This document shows positions 42,882-51,230 of a stretch of 64,000 bases of DNA, in pieces. How positions within the stretch are numbered: position 1 is the stretch's first letter; every line of letters begins with the position of its first letter. The stretch covers positions 1-64,000 of the forward strand of contig NZ_JASAMB010000026.1 of NCBI RefSeq assembly GCF_029948125.1, written 5' to 3'. Both the position numbers and the translations under genes were made by a program. The stretch comes from Catellatospora sp. KI3 (GTDB lineage Bacteria; Actinomycetota; Actinomycetes; Mycobacteriales; Micromonosporaceae). Under the pieces are notes generated by a model that searched no databases, was not told the DNA's origin, and saw nothing but the letters and a program-made list of their open reading frames with translations.

Positions 42882-44267
42882 ATGACAAGAGACTGGATGA
42901 GACGGCCGGTGCGGACGCTCTGCCTCGGCGCCGGCGGCGCGGGGCTGGTGCTGGCCGCGGCCCTGGTGGCGCTGACCCCGGCGGCGAGCGCCGCCGAGCT
43001 GGTGGTGCAGGCCGAGGCGTACTCGGCCCAGTCTGGCGGCGTCGTCGAGGCGACCGTGGACACCGGCGGCGGCTCCGACGTCGGCTACCTGTCCCGCGGG
43101 GACTGGCTGCGCTACGACGGGGTGGACCTGGGCGCCTCCGGCGCGATGAACGTCTCCGTCCGCGTCGCCTCCGCCACCGGCGGCCCGGGGACGGTCGAGC
43201 TGCGCACCGGGTCCCTGACCGGGCCGGTGCTGGCGCAGTTCACCATCACGGCCACCGGCGGCTGGCAGACGTGGACCACCAAGACGGTGAGCCTCACCAG
43301 CCACCCGGTCGGTACGCAGTCGGTCTACGCCGTGATGGCCAACGCCGGCAGCGGCGCCGACTTCGTCAACCTCAACTGGCTGTCGTTCAACGCCGGCGGC
43401 CCGGCCAGCGGCTGGGTGAACGTCGACCCGGTGAAGTGGGGCGCGCAGCTGGCCGCCTTCCGGGCGATGGCCATGGCCCCCGCGCCGCCCGACGCCGTAC
43501 GGGTGCCGGAGTTCAACGCGACGTGCACGTACAGCCACTCGCTCAAGGACGACCCGATCGTCTTCCCCCGGCTGCCCGGCGCCTCGCACATGCACACGTT
43601 CTTCGGCAACCGCGGCGCCAATGCGAACTCCACCGTGGACAGCCTGCGCGCGAACACCGCCACGACCTGCGCCCCGGCCCCCGCCGACCTCTCGGCGTAC
43701 TGGGTGCCGACCCTGTACGAGCGCGGTACGGCGGTGGAACCGAAGGGCATCGTGGTCTACTACGGCTCGCGGCTGGCCGATCCCGGCCAGACGGTGCCCT
43801 TCCCGCGGGGCTTCGAGATGATCGCGGGCGACGCCCGTCTGCAGGCGCCCACCCCGGCCGGGTCGGTGAACCAGTTCTACTGCGTGGGCGGGACCACCGG
43901 CGGCGCGATCGGGCGCAGCGCCGACGGGAACTGGCCGGTCTGCTCGCCGGGCGGGACGCTGATGTTCCAGCTCGTGTTCCCGGACTGCTGGGACGGCACG
44001 CACCTGGACAGCCCCGACCACAGGTCGCACGTGGCGTACACGCCGAACGGGACCTGCCCGAGCGCTTTCCCCGTCGCGATCCCGTCGCTCTCGTTCGTCA
44101 TCGCGTACCCCACCGCGGGCAGCGCGGACGGGTTCACCCTGGCATCGGGGATGGCCTCGTCCATGCACGGCGACTTCTTCAACGCCTGGGACGACGAAGC
44201 GCAGGGGCACCGGGTGAAGAACTGCATCGTCCAGTCGGCCAAGTGCAACACCGCCGGGCAGTTCTGA
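42882..44267 (+). CDS. Secreted CBM6-DUF1996 protein
   Basis: A 461-residue exported protein. Signal peptide 1 to about 37. Residues 40-170 form a CBM6 beta-sandwich (VVQAEAYSAQSGG, EATVDTGGGSDVGYL, GDWLRYDGVDLG, GGWQTWTTKTVSL). Residues 185-461 are a DUF1996 domain, with H-S-L-K-D-D-P-I-V-F-P, the His-rich H-M-H-T-F-F-G-N, S-H-V-A-Y and H-G-D-F-F-N-A-W. DUF1996 is frequent in fungal and actinobacterial secretomes and is often attached to CBMs, but its activity is unknown. ATG 42882 follows GTAGGAGG. Confidence 0.88.
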   Translation: MTRDWMRRPVRTLCLGAGGAGLVLAAALVALTPAASAAELVVQAEAYSAQSGGVVEATVDTGGGSDVGYLSRGDWLRYDGVDLGASGAMNVSVRVASATGGPGTVELRTGSLTGPVLAQFTITATGGWQTWTTKTVSLTSHPVGTQSVYAVMANAGSGADFVNLNWLSFNAGGPASGWVNVDPVKWGAQLAAFRAMAMAPAPPDAVRVPEFNATCTYSHSLKDDPIVFPRLPGASHMHTFFGNRGANANSTVDSLRANTATTCAPAPADLSAYWVPTLYERGTAVEPKGIVVYYGSRLADPGQTVPFPRGFEMIAGDARLQAPTPAGSVNQFYCVGGTTGGAIGRSADGNWPVCSPGGTLMFQLVFPDCWDGTHLDSPDHRSHVAYTPNGTCPSAFPVAIPSLSFVIAYPTAGSADGFTLASGMASSMHGDFFNAWDDEAQGHRVKNCIVQSAKCNTAGQF

Positions 44268-44270
44268 GCA

Positions 44271-44304
44271 CGCGTCCGGGCGGGCCGGTGCCCGCCCGGA
44301 CGCG
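44271..44304. terminator. Bidirectional hairpin terminator
   Basis: A 15-bp perfect stem (44271-44285 with 44290-44304) and a 4-base loop, starting 3 bp after the CBM6-DUF1996 stop and 12 bp from the end of the convergent CBM35 gene. Confidence 0.85.
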
Positions 44305-44315
44305 GCCGCCCGGCG

Positions 44316-44909
44316 TCAACTGATCGTGATCGTGTTGATGTCGGGGGCCGACCCGGCGTCGTTGAAGAACCGGATCCAGCACGCGCCCCGAGGCAGCCGC
44401 AGCCGCACCGACACCCGCGCCGGGATCAGCCAGCTGCGGGCCCCGGCCAGCGTCAACACCCGCACCGGCCCGTCGTCGACAGCGACCTTGAGGGTACGCG
44501 GCTGCTCGGTCTCGTACACGATGGTCAGGGTCCGCACACCCGCCTGCGGCACTCCCGCGACCCGGACGGCGAGGGTGTTCGGGCCGCCGATGTAACCGAC
44601 CCGGCTGCCGTCCACGCAGCTGGGGCAGTCGATCACCCGGGCACCCGCGCGGAGGTTGGCCGGATCGGCGGCGTGCACGGTGATCGGCCGGAACCGGCTG
44701 GTCGCCGACGCGACCGGCCGGGCCGACGGCGATCGGGTCGGCGGCCCGGGTGCCGGCGACGGCCGCCCGGACGGCGCCGCGGCGGACGGCCGTGCCGCGG
44801 GCACCGCGCCGGGCTGCGGCATGAGCAGCGGCGGCACCACGACGATCGTGGCGCCGACCGCCACGACCAGGGCAGACCAGCCCAGCAGCCGCGAGGACAG
44901 GAGGGGCAC
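44316..44909 (-). CDS. Membrane-anchored CBM35 protein
   Basis: A 197-residue protein. Residues 8-30 are a single hydrophobic helix, without a clear cleavage site, so it is probably an anchor. Residues 31-72 are a Pro/Ser/Ala-rich spacer. Residues 75-197 match the CBM35 galactose-binding-like sandwich: I-D-C-P-S-C-V-D-G-S-R-V-G-Y-I-G near its start, N-T-L-A-V-R-V, and A-P-D-I-N-T-I-T-I at the end. The start is 4 bp from the stop of the response regulator, so it is cotranscribed with the two-component system. It may present a carbohydrate ligand to the kinase. That role is inferred. Confidence 0.82.
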   Translation of the reverse strand: MPLLSSRLLGWSALVVAVGATIVVVPPLLMPQPGAVPAARPSAAAPSGRPSPAPGPPTRSPSARPVASATSRFRPITVHAADPANLRAGARVIDCPSCVDGSRVGYIGGPNTLAVRVAGVPQAGVRTLTIVYETEQPRTLKVAVDDGPVRVLTLAGARSWLIPARVSVRLRLPRGACWIRFFNDAGSAPDINTITIS

Positions 44910-44913
44910 GCCG

Positions 44914-45573
44914 CTACCGCTGCCCGGTCCACACGGCGACCGCCTCGGTGCGGCGGCGTACGCCCAGCTTGGTGAAGATGTGCTGCACGTGGTTCTTGAC
45001 CGTCTTCTCGGTCAGCAGCAGCCGGTGGCCGATGGCGGCATTGGACAGACCCTGGGCCAGCTGCGCCAGCACCTCCTGCTCCCGCCGGGTCAGGCCGAAC
45101 CGGGACCTGGCCAGCAGCCGCCGCTCGGCGAGGTCGCGGCGGACCCGCTCCTGCTCGGCCTGCTCCCGTACGGTGGCGGCCGCGACGGCCGCCGCGACCG
45201 GGGAGAGCCAACCGTGCCCCGCCGCGACCGAGGCGACCGCCCGGTGCAGCTCCGGCGGGTCGAACGCGCCGTGGACGAGGTAACCGCACGCTCCGCCGCG
45301 CAGCGTGGCGGCGATGAGATCCGGACTGGCGTCACTGGTCAGCACCAGCACCCGGGTATGACCGACCAGCTCGCCCAGCACCGAGAGCCCGTCCGCCACC
45401 GGCATGCGGTGGTCCAGCAGGGTAACCGTGGGCCGGTTCCGGCGGGCCAGCGCGACCGCCTCCCGCCCGTCGGCCGCCTGCGCCGACACGCATACGTCCG
45501 GGCACAGTGCCAGGTAGCCGCTGAGCGCGGCCCGGACGATGGGATTGTCGTCCACCACCAGCACCGAGATCAT
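44914..45573 (-). CDS. Two-component response regulator (NarL/LuxR type)
   Basis: A 219-residue regulator. The receiver domain (1-120) has the acidic pocket V-V-D-D-N, the phospho-acceptor Asp in TLLDHRMP and a Thr in VLTSDAS. A long helical linker (about 130-155) follows. The LuxR-type helix-turn-helix (155-215) has L-T-R-R-E-Q-E-V-L and L-L-T-E-K-T-V-K-N-H-V-Q-H-I-F-T-K-L-G-V. Its start overlaps the kinase stop by 4 bp, so this is the cognate partner. The typical conserved Lys switch residue is replaced (Y-L-V-H-G-A), so activation may be non-standard. Confidence 0.92.
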   Translation of the reverse strand: MISVLVVDDNPIVRAALSGYLALCPDVCVSAQAADGREAVALARRNRPTVTLLDHRMPVADGLSVLGELVGHTRVLVLTSDASPDLIAATLRGGACGYLVHGAFDPPELHRAVASVAAGHGWLSPVAAAVAAATVREQAEQERVRRDLAERRLLARSRFGLTRREQEVLAQLAQGLSNAAIGHRLLLTEKTVKNHVQHIFTKLGVRRRTEAVAVWTGQR

Positions 45574-46766
45574 GACGGCGTCGCGGCGTAGGCGGCCGCC
45601 CTGGACGAGCTGTCGGCGACCAGGGTCTCGACGACCGTGCCCCGGCCCGGCGCGGAGACCACCCGCAGCGTGCCGTCCACGGCGGCGGCCCGCTCGGCCA
45701 TCCCGATCAGGCCGAGGCAGCCGCGCAATCCGGTCGGCACCCGGAAGCCGCGGCCGTTGTCGGCGACCCGCAGCGCCGTCGTCCCGGCGGCCTGGGTGAG
45801 CCGCACGGTCACCGCCGACGCCCCGGCATGGCGCGCGACGTTCACCAGCGACTCGCGCAGGATCTGGCCCAGCTCGTAGCGCAGGTCCACCGGCAGGTCG
45901 ACCGGCGCGACGGACACCTCGACCACGACGCCTTCACGCTCGCTCCACTGTCGACAGACCTGTTCGACCGTCGCCGCGAACTCCTGAGCCGGGTCGTCCA
46001 GGCGCAGCCCTTCGAGCACCTGCCGCGCCTGCTCCGCCGCCGCCGTCGCGCCCGCCGACACCGTCGCGGCCAGCTGCTCGGCCAGGCCCGGCTGCCGGCG
46101 CAGCGAAGCGGGCAGCGCCAGCGCGGCGAACGACACCCCGCGCAGCGTCTTGGTGACCGAGTCGTGCAGCTCCCGGGCGAGCCGCGCCCGCTCCGAGGCC
46201 GCCGCCGTACGCTGTGCCGCCGCGAGCAGGTAGACCGACGACTCGACGTAACCGGCCACGGCGGCCGTGGTCACGGCGGCGGCTACGGCGGCGAGCACGT
46301 TCGCGATCGGGAAGGCCAGGATGAACCCGGCCAGGCTCGGCGCGTCCGCCACCGAGTCGAGCAACCGGGCGGCGACCAGGTAGCCGAGCCCGGCGTAGCC
46401 TGCGGCGAGCAGCAGTGACCGCAGGCCGACGAGCACGCCCGCCAGCGCGCTCGCGCCGACGGCGCAGCAGAAGAAGGCGACGTCGCCGCGATCGAGTCCG
46501 AGCACGATGACGACGAGCGCGGCGTCCCCGGCCAGGACCGGGAAGGGGCGGTCGACCAGCCGGGGGTGGCGCACCAGACAGACCAGGGCGAGGACCGCCG
46601 TGCACAGGACCAGCAGGATGACGGCCAGCAGCGGGGCGGGCCGGGTGCTCAGGCGGAGCAGTCCGCCGGTGACGGCGAGGGTCGCCGCCGTGCGGCCGAG
46701 CAGCACCGCCCGCGCGACAGCGGCCCGCGCGACGATGCGGTCGAGGGGTCCGGCTGTCGTGGTCAC
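45570..46766 (-). CDS. Sensor histidine kinase (NarX/DesK-like)
   Basis: A 398-residue kinase. The N-terminal half has about five or six transmembrane helices and no obvious large extracellular domain, as in integral-membrane sensing kinases. The dimerisation and phospho-acceptor box is A-R-E-L-H-D-S-V-T-K-T-L. The ATPase domain has the N box E-S-L-V-N-V-A-R-H-A-G and the glycine boxes A-D-N-G-R-G-F and G-L-I-G-M-A-E-R-A. GTG 46766 is the first plausible start in this frame. It forms an operon with the response regulator and the CBM35 protein. Confidence 0.92.
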   Translation of the reverse strand: MTTTAGPLDRIVARAAVARAVLLGRTAATLAVTGGLLRLSTRPAPLLAVILLVLCTAVLALVCLVRHPRLVDRPFPVLAGDAALVVIVLGLDRGDVAFFCCAVGASALAGVLVGLRSLLLAAGYAGLGYLVAARLLDSVADAPSLAGFILAFPIANVLAAVAAAVTTAAVAGYVESSVYLLAAAQRTAAASERARLARELHDSVTKTLRGVSFAALALPASLRRQPGLAEQLAATVSAGATAAAEQARQVLEGLRLDDPAQEFAATVEQVCRQWSEREGVVVEVSVAPVDLPVDLRYELGQILRESLVNVARHAGASAVTVRLTQAAGTTALRVADNGRGFRVPTGLRGCLGLIGMAERAAAVDGTLRVVSAPGRGTVVETLVADSSSRAAAYAATPS

Positions 46767-46806
46767 GAGGTTGCCCGGGGCATGCGCGATACCTGACGAT
46801 CTTTGG

Positions 46807-46818
46807 GGGAGCGCTCTC
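46807..46818. promoter_or_regulatory. LacI-type operator before the kinase operon
   Basis: GGGAGCGCTCTC, one base different from the palindrome GAGAGCGCTCTC at 47933-47944, lies 41 bp upstream of the kinase start and 65 bp after the end of the LacI gene. It places the two-component operon under the likely control of that regulator. Confidence 0.55.
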
Positions 46819-46882
46819 TCTGAGGATCGGCCAACCGATCGGAGGTTGTCAAGATATGTATCGACGGCGAACCGCCCCGGCG

Positions 46883-47878
46883 TCAGCGGGCGGTGCTCTG
46901 GCGCCGGACGAGTTCGGCCGGGAACAGCGTGCGGTGGCCGGACGTGATGTCGCCGGACAGCAGCAGCCGCACGGCGGCGGCGGCCATCTCCTCGACCGGC
47001 AGGCGCATCGTGCTCAGTGGTGGGTTCGTGCAGCTGGCAGCCACACTGTCGTCGAACCCGATGACGCTGACATCCTCGGGCACGCGGCGACCACACGCCG
47101 TGAGCGCCTGCACCACGCCGGCCGCCATCAGATCGCAGGCCACGAAGACGGCGTCGAGGTCGGGGTGCTGCGCCAGCAGCTGCTGCGCGGCCTGGTAGCC
47201 GCCCTCCCGGGTGAAGGGGGCGGCCGCGCTTACCTCGGCCAGGCCCAGCTGCTCGACGGCGCGCAGGTGCCCGATGCGCCGATCGGCGGCGCAGCTGCTG
47301 ATCACCGGGCCGTGGATCGCGGCGATCCGGCGGCGGCCGAGGCGGTGCAGCTCCGTGACCGCCGCGTACGCCCCGCCGATGTTGTCGGCGACCATCGCCG
47401 GGACCGTGGCCGCGGTCGGCACCAGCGAGACGGTGCGGCGGCACCGGCGGTGGAACCGCGCGGCCAGCGTCGGGGTGACATCGGACAGCACCGCGCCGAG
47501 GGTGACCCCGGCGGCGATCTCGTCCAGTGCCTCGGGTGCCGAATCGTGGCTGAGGGCGTGCACCCGCAACTGCGCGCCCGCGTCGGCCAGCAGCGGCATC
47601 ATCCCGGCCAGGACCCGGCTGTAGTAGGGATTCGAGCCCAGCCATCCGCCGGGCGGATTGCAGGTCACGGCGATCACGTCGACCGCCCGCGGCCGTCCGG
47701 AAGCCAGGGCGCGGGCGGCCTCGTTGGGCAGGTAGCCGAGTTTGGCCACCGCCTCGTGCACCCGGACCCGAAGCGGCCCGGAGGCGCCGGGCGCGTTGTT
47801 GATCACTCGTGAGGCGGTCGCCCGGGACACCCCGGCGACCCGCGCCACATCATCGATCGTCGGCTTGGCACTGCTCAT
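46883..47878 (-). CDS. LacI-family transcriptional regulator
   Basis: A 331-residue regulator. The helix-turn-helix (5-26, TIDDVARVAGVSRATASRVI) is followed by the hinge L-P-N-E-A-A-R-A-L-A-S-G-R. The ligand domain has D-L-M-A-A-G-V-V-Q-A-L and V-I-G-F-D-D-S-V-A-A-S-C-T. A perfect GAGAGCGCTCTC palindrome lies 55 bp before its start, and related sites lie before the kinase operon and before the GH16 gene at 8987. The sites resemble operators of CebR-like regulators, so the inducer may be an oligosaccharide. Autoregulation is likely. Confidence 0.9.
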   Translation of the reverse strand: MSSAKPTIDDVARVAGVSRATASRVINNAPGASGPLRVRVHEAVAKLGYLPNEAARALASGRPRAVDVIAVTCNPPGGWLGSNPYYSRVLAGMMPLLADAGAQLRVHALSHDSAPEALDEIAAGVTLGAVLSDVTPTLAARFHRRCRRTVSLVPTAATVPAMVADNIGGAYAAVTELHRLGRRRIAAIHGPVISSCAADRRIGHLRAVEQLGLAEVSAAAPFTREGGYQAAQQLLAQHPDLDAVFVACDLMAAGVVQALTACGRRVPEDVSVIGFDDSVAASCTNPPLSTMRLPVEEMAAAAVRLLLSGDITSGHRTLFPAELVRRQSTAR

Positions 47879-47932
47879 GACGCACCTGAACCCTCCGTCG
47901 CGTCCGGGAAGCGGTATCCCGACGGTACCGGA

Positions 47933-47944
47933 GAGAGCGCTCTC
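47933..47944. promoter_or_regulatory. Perfect LacI operator palindrome
   Basis: GAGAGCGCTCTC is a perfect 12-bp palindrome located 55 bp upstream of the minus-strand LacI start, the expected place for autoregulation. Confidence 0.65.
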
Positions 47945-47972
47945 ACTGGAAGCGGTCCCACGCGGTTAGCGC

Positions 47973-48341
47973 TCAGGCGGAATCGCAGTGCCGGTCGAGC
48001 ACGTCGCGGTACAGCTGCTGCCACGCGTCCTGCCGGCTCATCGCGCCCACCGCGGCCAGCCGGTCGACCGCCGACTCCACCAGGGCCACCATCGCGACGG
48101 TCTGCGGTGAGGCCTCGTGTACGCCCAGCGCCTGCAGTTCCCGCAGCAGCTGCGCACCGGAGTTCGGGTCGGCCAGGTCGGCTACCCGCTCGCGCTGGGA
48201 CTTGAGCACGGCCTGGGCCACCGACAGCGCGAAATGGACGTCGCGGCAGACCTCGTGGCCCTCGAGCTGCCAGATCGGTTGGACCTCCTGCAGTTTGCCG
48301 ATCTGCGCCAGGGTGTCGCCGTCGGCGACTGGCTCGGTCAT
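47973..48341 (-). CDS. Small hypothetical cytoplasmic protein
   Basis: 122 residues, mostly helical, no signal peptide or membrane segment. It has regular Leu/Ala heptad-like spacing in the middle (F-A-L-S-V-A-Q-A-V-L-K-S-Q-R-E-R-V) and two cysteines (C32 and C119). Codon usage is normal for the region, and the ATG at 48341 precedes a well-formed frame without alternatives. No family is recognised. It is 31 bp or more from any neighbour and is probably transcribed alone. Confidence 0.65.
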   Translation of the reverse strand: MTEPVADGDTLAQIGKLQEVQPIWQLEGHEVCRDVHFALSVAQAVLKSQRERVADLADPNSGAQLLRELQALGVHEASPQTVAMVALVESAVDRLAAVGAMSRQDAWQQLYRDVLDRHCDSA

Positions 48342-48458
48342 GGTCTGCCTCCCGCATCACGGTTGCCGCCGGCCGGCTCGGCGCCGACCGTTTCGCTGCG
48401 GGGCCTATGTCCGGCCGGTGCCCGGCCCAAACGCCGAAGACCGGGTGCCGGGGCGCCG

Positions 48459-49316
48459 TCAGACCGCGGCCAGCACTGCCGGTATCTCGTCGGCCAGTTC
48501 CCGCGCGAGGAAGCCGATCCGGCCGAAGCGCGGCGCCAGCCGCTGGGCGCTGCCCGCATGGGCGTACGCGGCCCAGCAGGCCGCCTGCGCCGGCTCCGCG
48601 CCCCGGGCCAGCAGGCCGGTCACCAGGCCCGCCCGCACGTCACCGCTGCCCGAGGTGCCGAGCCCCGCGCCGCCGGTCTGCTCCCACCACAGGCGACCGT
48701 CCGGATCGGCGACACGGCCGAACAGCGACACCACCGACCGGTACCGGCGCGCGATCCGCCGCGCCGCGTCGGCCAGGTCGTCGCCCAGCTCGTCGTCGCC
48801 GAGCAGGTACCGGGCCTCCTCCAGGTTCGGCGTGAGCAGGTGGCGGCCCGGCCGGCCGGTGATCAGCGCGGGCTCGCGGCTCAGCGCGCCGAGGGCGTAC
48901 GCGTCGAGCACGATCGTCGCGTCGGGCGCCGCCGCGTCCAGCACGTACCGCATGATGGCCGCGGTGTGGTCGAGGTCGCCCAGGCCGGGTCCGATCGCGA
49001 TGGCCGAGGCCCCGGCGGCCAGCTCCGCCAACCGGCCGGGCAGCGGGCCCGGCACCTCGGGCAGGTCGAGCACCAGCGCCTCCGGCATCTGGATGCTCAG
49101 CGCCGCCGCGGTGGACTCCGCCACGGCCAGCTGCAGCACCCCGGCACCGGCCCGCAGCGCGGCCACCCCGGCCAGCAGGACCGCCCCGGGCGTGTGCCGG
49201 GAACCGCCGATGACCAGGGCCGTGCCCCGGCTGTCCTTGGCGCCGTCCGGCTGCGGCAGGGGCCAGTCGCGCAGCAGCTGCACCGTGACGATCGCGGGCT
49301 CAGACGGGCTCGGCAC
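48459..49316 (-). CDS. nnrD: ADP-dependent (S)-NAD(P)H-hydrate dehydratase
   Basis: A 285-residue ribokinase-like enzyme that dehydrates damaged NADHX/NADPHX with ADP. It has S-R-G-T-A-L-V-I-G-G-S near the start, the G-A-V-L-L-A-G-V-A-A-L-R-A-G-A-G signature, A-I-G-P-G-L-G, L-L-T-P-N-L-E-E and the anion-hole motif G-T-S-G-S-G-D-V-R-A-G with the catalytic Asp. The N-terminal epimerase half (NnrE), often fused, is absent. The gene overlaps the upstream phosphatase gene by 17 bp, so they are cotranscribed. Confidence 0.9.
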   Translation of the reverse strand: MPSPSEPAIVTVQLLRDWPLPQPDGAKDSRGTALVIGGSRHTPGAVLLAGVAALRAGAGVLQLAVAESTAAALSIQMPEALVLDLPEVPGPLPGRLAELAAGASAIAIGPGLGDLDHTAAIMRYVLDAAAPDATIVLDAYALGALSREPALITGRPGRHLLTPNLEEARYLLGDDELGDDLADAARRIARRYRSVVSLFGRVADPDGRLWWEQTGGAGLGTSGSGDVRAGLVTGLLARGAEPAQAACWAAYAHAGSAQRLAPRFGRIGFLARELADEIPAVLAAV

Positions 49317-50022
49317 GTACGCCCTCCTCGGCGGTGGGCCGGGTGTCCTCGGCCCGCAGGTGGGTGATGTCGTTGAACACCCCGGCGACCAGCCGGCCCG
49401 CCGCGTCGCGGGCCCAGGTGCCGACCGAGGCGTTGGCGATGACCTGCCGCCGGGCGCTGTCCATGAGCTGCTCCTCGCTCAGGTCCTCGACCAGGTAGCG
49501 GACGAGCTGCACGACCACGTCGTGGGTGAACAGCAGCACGCGCCCGCCGTCGTGGTCGCGGCGCAGGTCGGCCAGCAGCGAGCGCAGCCGCAGGGCCACA
49601 TCGGCCCAGGACTCCCCGCCGGGCGGCCGGTAGTAGAACTTGCCCAGCCGCTGGCGCCGCTCGGCCTCCTGCGGATACAGCGTGCGCACCCCGTGCGTGG
49701 TCAGCAGGTCCAGCTGGCCCAGGTCGCGGTCGCGCAGCCGTTCGTCGCGGGAGGTGGGCCACGGTGCGCCGGCCAGTGCCGCCCGGGCGGTCTCGACCGT
49801 GCGCAGGTACGGCGACACCAGCACCAGGTCCGGCGGCGGGACCGCCCGCAGCCAGCGGTTCACGGCGCTCGCCTGCTCCAGGCCCAGCGGGGACAGGGGC
49901 ACGTCGGGGTCGCGCGGGGCCAGGTCGAGCCGCTCCGCCCCGTCGCGCTCGGCCCGCAGCGCGGCGAGATTGCCGATGCTCTCGCCGTGGCGTATGACCC
50001 CCAGCCACTCCAGCTCGCCCAT
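49300..50022 (-). CDS. Histidine phosphatase family protein (phosphoglycerate mutase-like)
   Basis: A 240-residue protein. The catalytic histidine is in V-I-R-H-G-E-S, and the second histidine in L-L-F-T-H-D-V-V-V. S-P-Y-L-R-T-V-E-T-A is the conserved middle segment. The start ATG 50022 has AAGGGACG upstream. Substrates in this family range from sugar phosphates to phosphoproteins and cannot be predicted. It overlaps nnrD by 17 bp. Confidence 0.88.
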   Translation of the reverse strand: MGELEWLGVIRHGESIGNLAALRAERDGAERLDLAPRDPDVPLSPLGLEQASAVNRWLRAVPPPDLVLVSPYLRTVETARAALAGAPWPTSRDERLRDRDLGQLDLLTTHGVRTLYPQEAERRQRLGKFYYRPPGGESWADVALRLRSLLADLRRDHDGGRVLLFTHDVVVQLVRYLVEDLSEEQLMDSARRQVIANASVGTWARDAAGRLVAGVFNDITHLRAEDTRPTAEEGVRAEPV

Positions 50023-50096
50023 ACGTCCCTTCCCGGTGCCGTCTGGAGGGGGCGTACCCCGTCCGTCCGCCGCGCAATCATCGCCTGCGGGCACGG

Positions 50097-50129
50097 AGCG
50101 GTGCCGCCGTGTGGCACGGCGGCACCGCT
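50097..50129 (-). terminator. Hairpin terminator of the triple-repeat protein gene
   Basis: AGCGGTGCCGCCGTG and its complement form a 14-15 bp stem with a 3-base loop, 19 bp after the end of the gene at 50148. Confidence 0.75.
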
Positions 50130-50147
50130 GCGCGGACGGGGGCTCGC

Positions 50148-51062
50148 TCAGGCGGCGAGGACCGGCAGGTGGATCGACCCGGAGCAGGTCGTCGATCCGA
50201 CGTTCTTCACGTAGAAGACGATCTGCCGCGCGGCCGCGCCGCTGGGCTCGATGATCTGGCGGTAGTCCACCCGGGTGGTCTCCAGCTGGCAGCCCGAGCC
50301 GCTCGGCGAGAGGCCGACGACGTGCAGGTAGTTGCCGACCGGGGTGTACCAGACCCAGCCCACGCTGCCGCCGGGCGCCAGCGTGCCGGTGCTGACGGTG
50401 GAGCCCCCGCTGACCGTCGCCAGCTGGACGTCGGCCTGGCAGGTGATGGCACCGACGTTCTTGACCGTGAACCAGAACTGGCGGGCGGCGCCGGACTGGA
50501 CGTACCAGCTGCGCACGACCTGCCACTGGCACGCGGAACCGCTGGTGGCGCCGCTGGCCTTGATCCCGGCCAGGTACGTCAGGCCGGCCGGGAGGTTGGT
50601 CCACAGGTAGGTCTGGCTGCCGCCGGGGACGACGCCGCCGGTGGAGCCGATCGTCCACGACGACACGCCCGACAGCAGGACCGTGGTGCCGCAGGCGATG
50701 GTGCCCACGTTCTTCAGGGTGAACTGGAACCGGCGCTCGCCGCCGTACACCTGCAGGTAGCGGCTGTCGGTGGTCGAGAACTGGCAGGGCGCGGAGGTGC
50801 TGGCGCCGGCCGGGACGTAGCCGACGGCGTACGCGACGTCGGCCGGGGCGTTGTTCCAGGTCCAGGTCTGCGACCCGCCCACGGCGACGGTGCCGGTGTA
50901 CCAGGTCGAGTTGATGCCGATCTTGCCGGTCGCCGCGGCGGCCGCCCGCGCGTCGAGCTTCGGTGTGCCGGCGGCGCCGGGCTGGGCGTGTGCCACGCCG
51001 GCGGTCGCGATCGCCGCGGACAGCGCCAGTGCGGCGACTGCGGCGCGGATGAGCGTCTTCAT
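50148..51062 (-). CDS. Secreted protein with three tandem beta-rich repeats, unknown function
   Basis: A 304-residue exported protein. Signal peptide 1-27 ends in AHA. From about residue 52 it consists of three repeats of about 80-85 residues. Each has a V/L-x-P/V-G-G-S-x-x-W/Y-x-W turn, a G-(Y/I/L) strand, then a Cys, an aromatic R-x-F/V-x-F-x-V-K-N-V-G strand and a second Cys (I-A-C, I-T-C, T-T-C), so one disulfide per repeat is likely. The V-K-N-V-G motif is present in repeats 2 and 3 (L-K-N-V-G in repeat 1). No domain family is recognised. It is divergent from the SARP regulator at 51231. Confidence 0.8.
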   Translation of the reverse strand: MKTLIRAAVAALALSAAIATAGVAHAQPGAAGTPKLDARAAAAATGKIGINSTWYTGTVAVGGSQTWTWNNAPADVAYAVGYVPAGASTSAPCQFSTTDSRYLQVYGGERRFQFTLKNVGTIACGTTVLLSGVSSWTIGSTGGVVPGGSQTYLWTNLPAGLTYLAGIKASGATSGSACQWQVVRSWYVQSGAARQFWFTVKNVGAITCQADVQLATVSGGSTVSTGTLAPGGSVGWVWYTPVGNYLHVVGLSPSGSGCQLETTRVDYRQIIEPSGAAARQIVFYVKNVGSTTCSGSIHLPVLAA

Positions 51063-51230
51063 GAGGACTCCTCGTCCGGGTCGGGCGCCCGGCTCACCAT
51101 CGAGGCTGCGCGGCCCGGCTTGGCGTCGGCTAGCCGTCGGCTAGCCGCGCTGGCCCAGGTGGTTAGACTTGTCGATGCGTCAATGTGGACGGACGGTGGT
51201 TCGGGGTGCACTGATCCGTGGGGGAGATGC

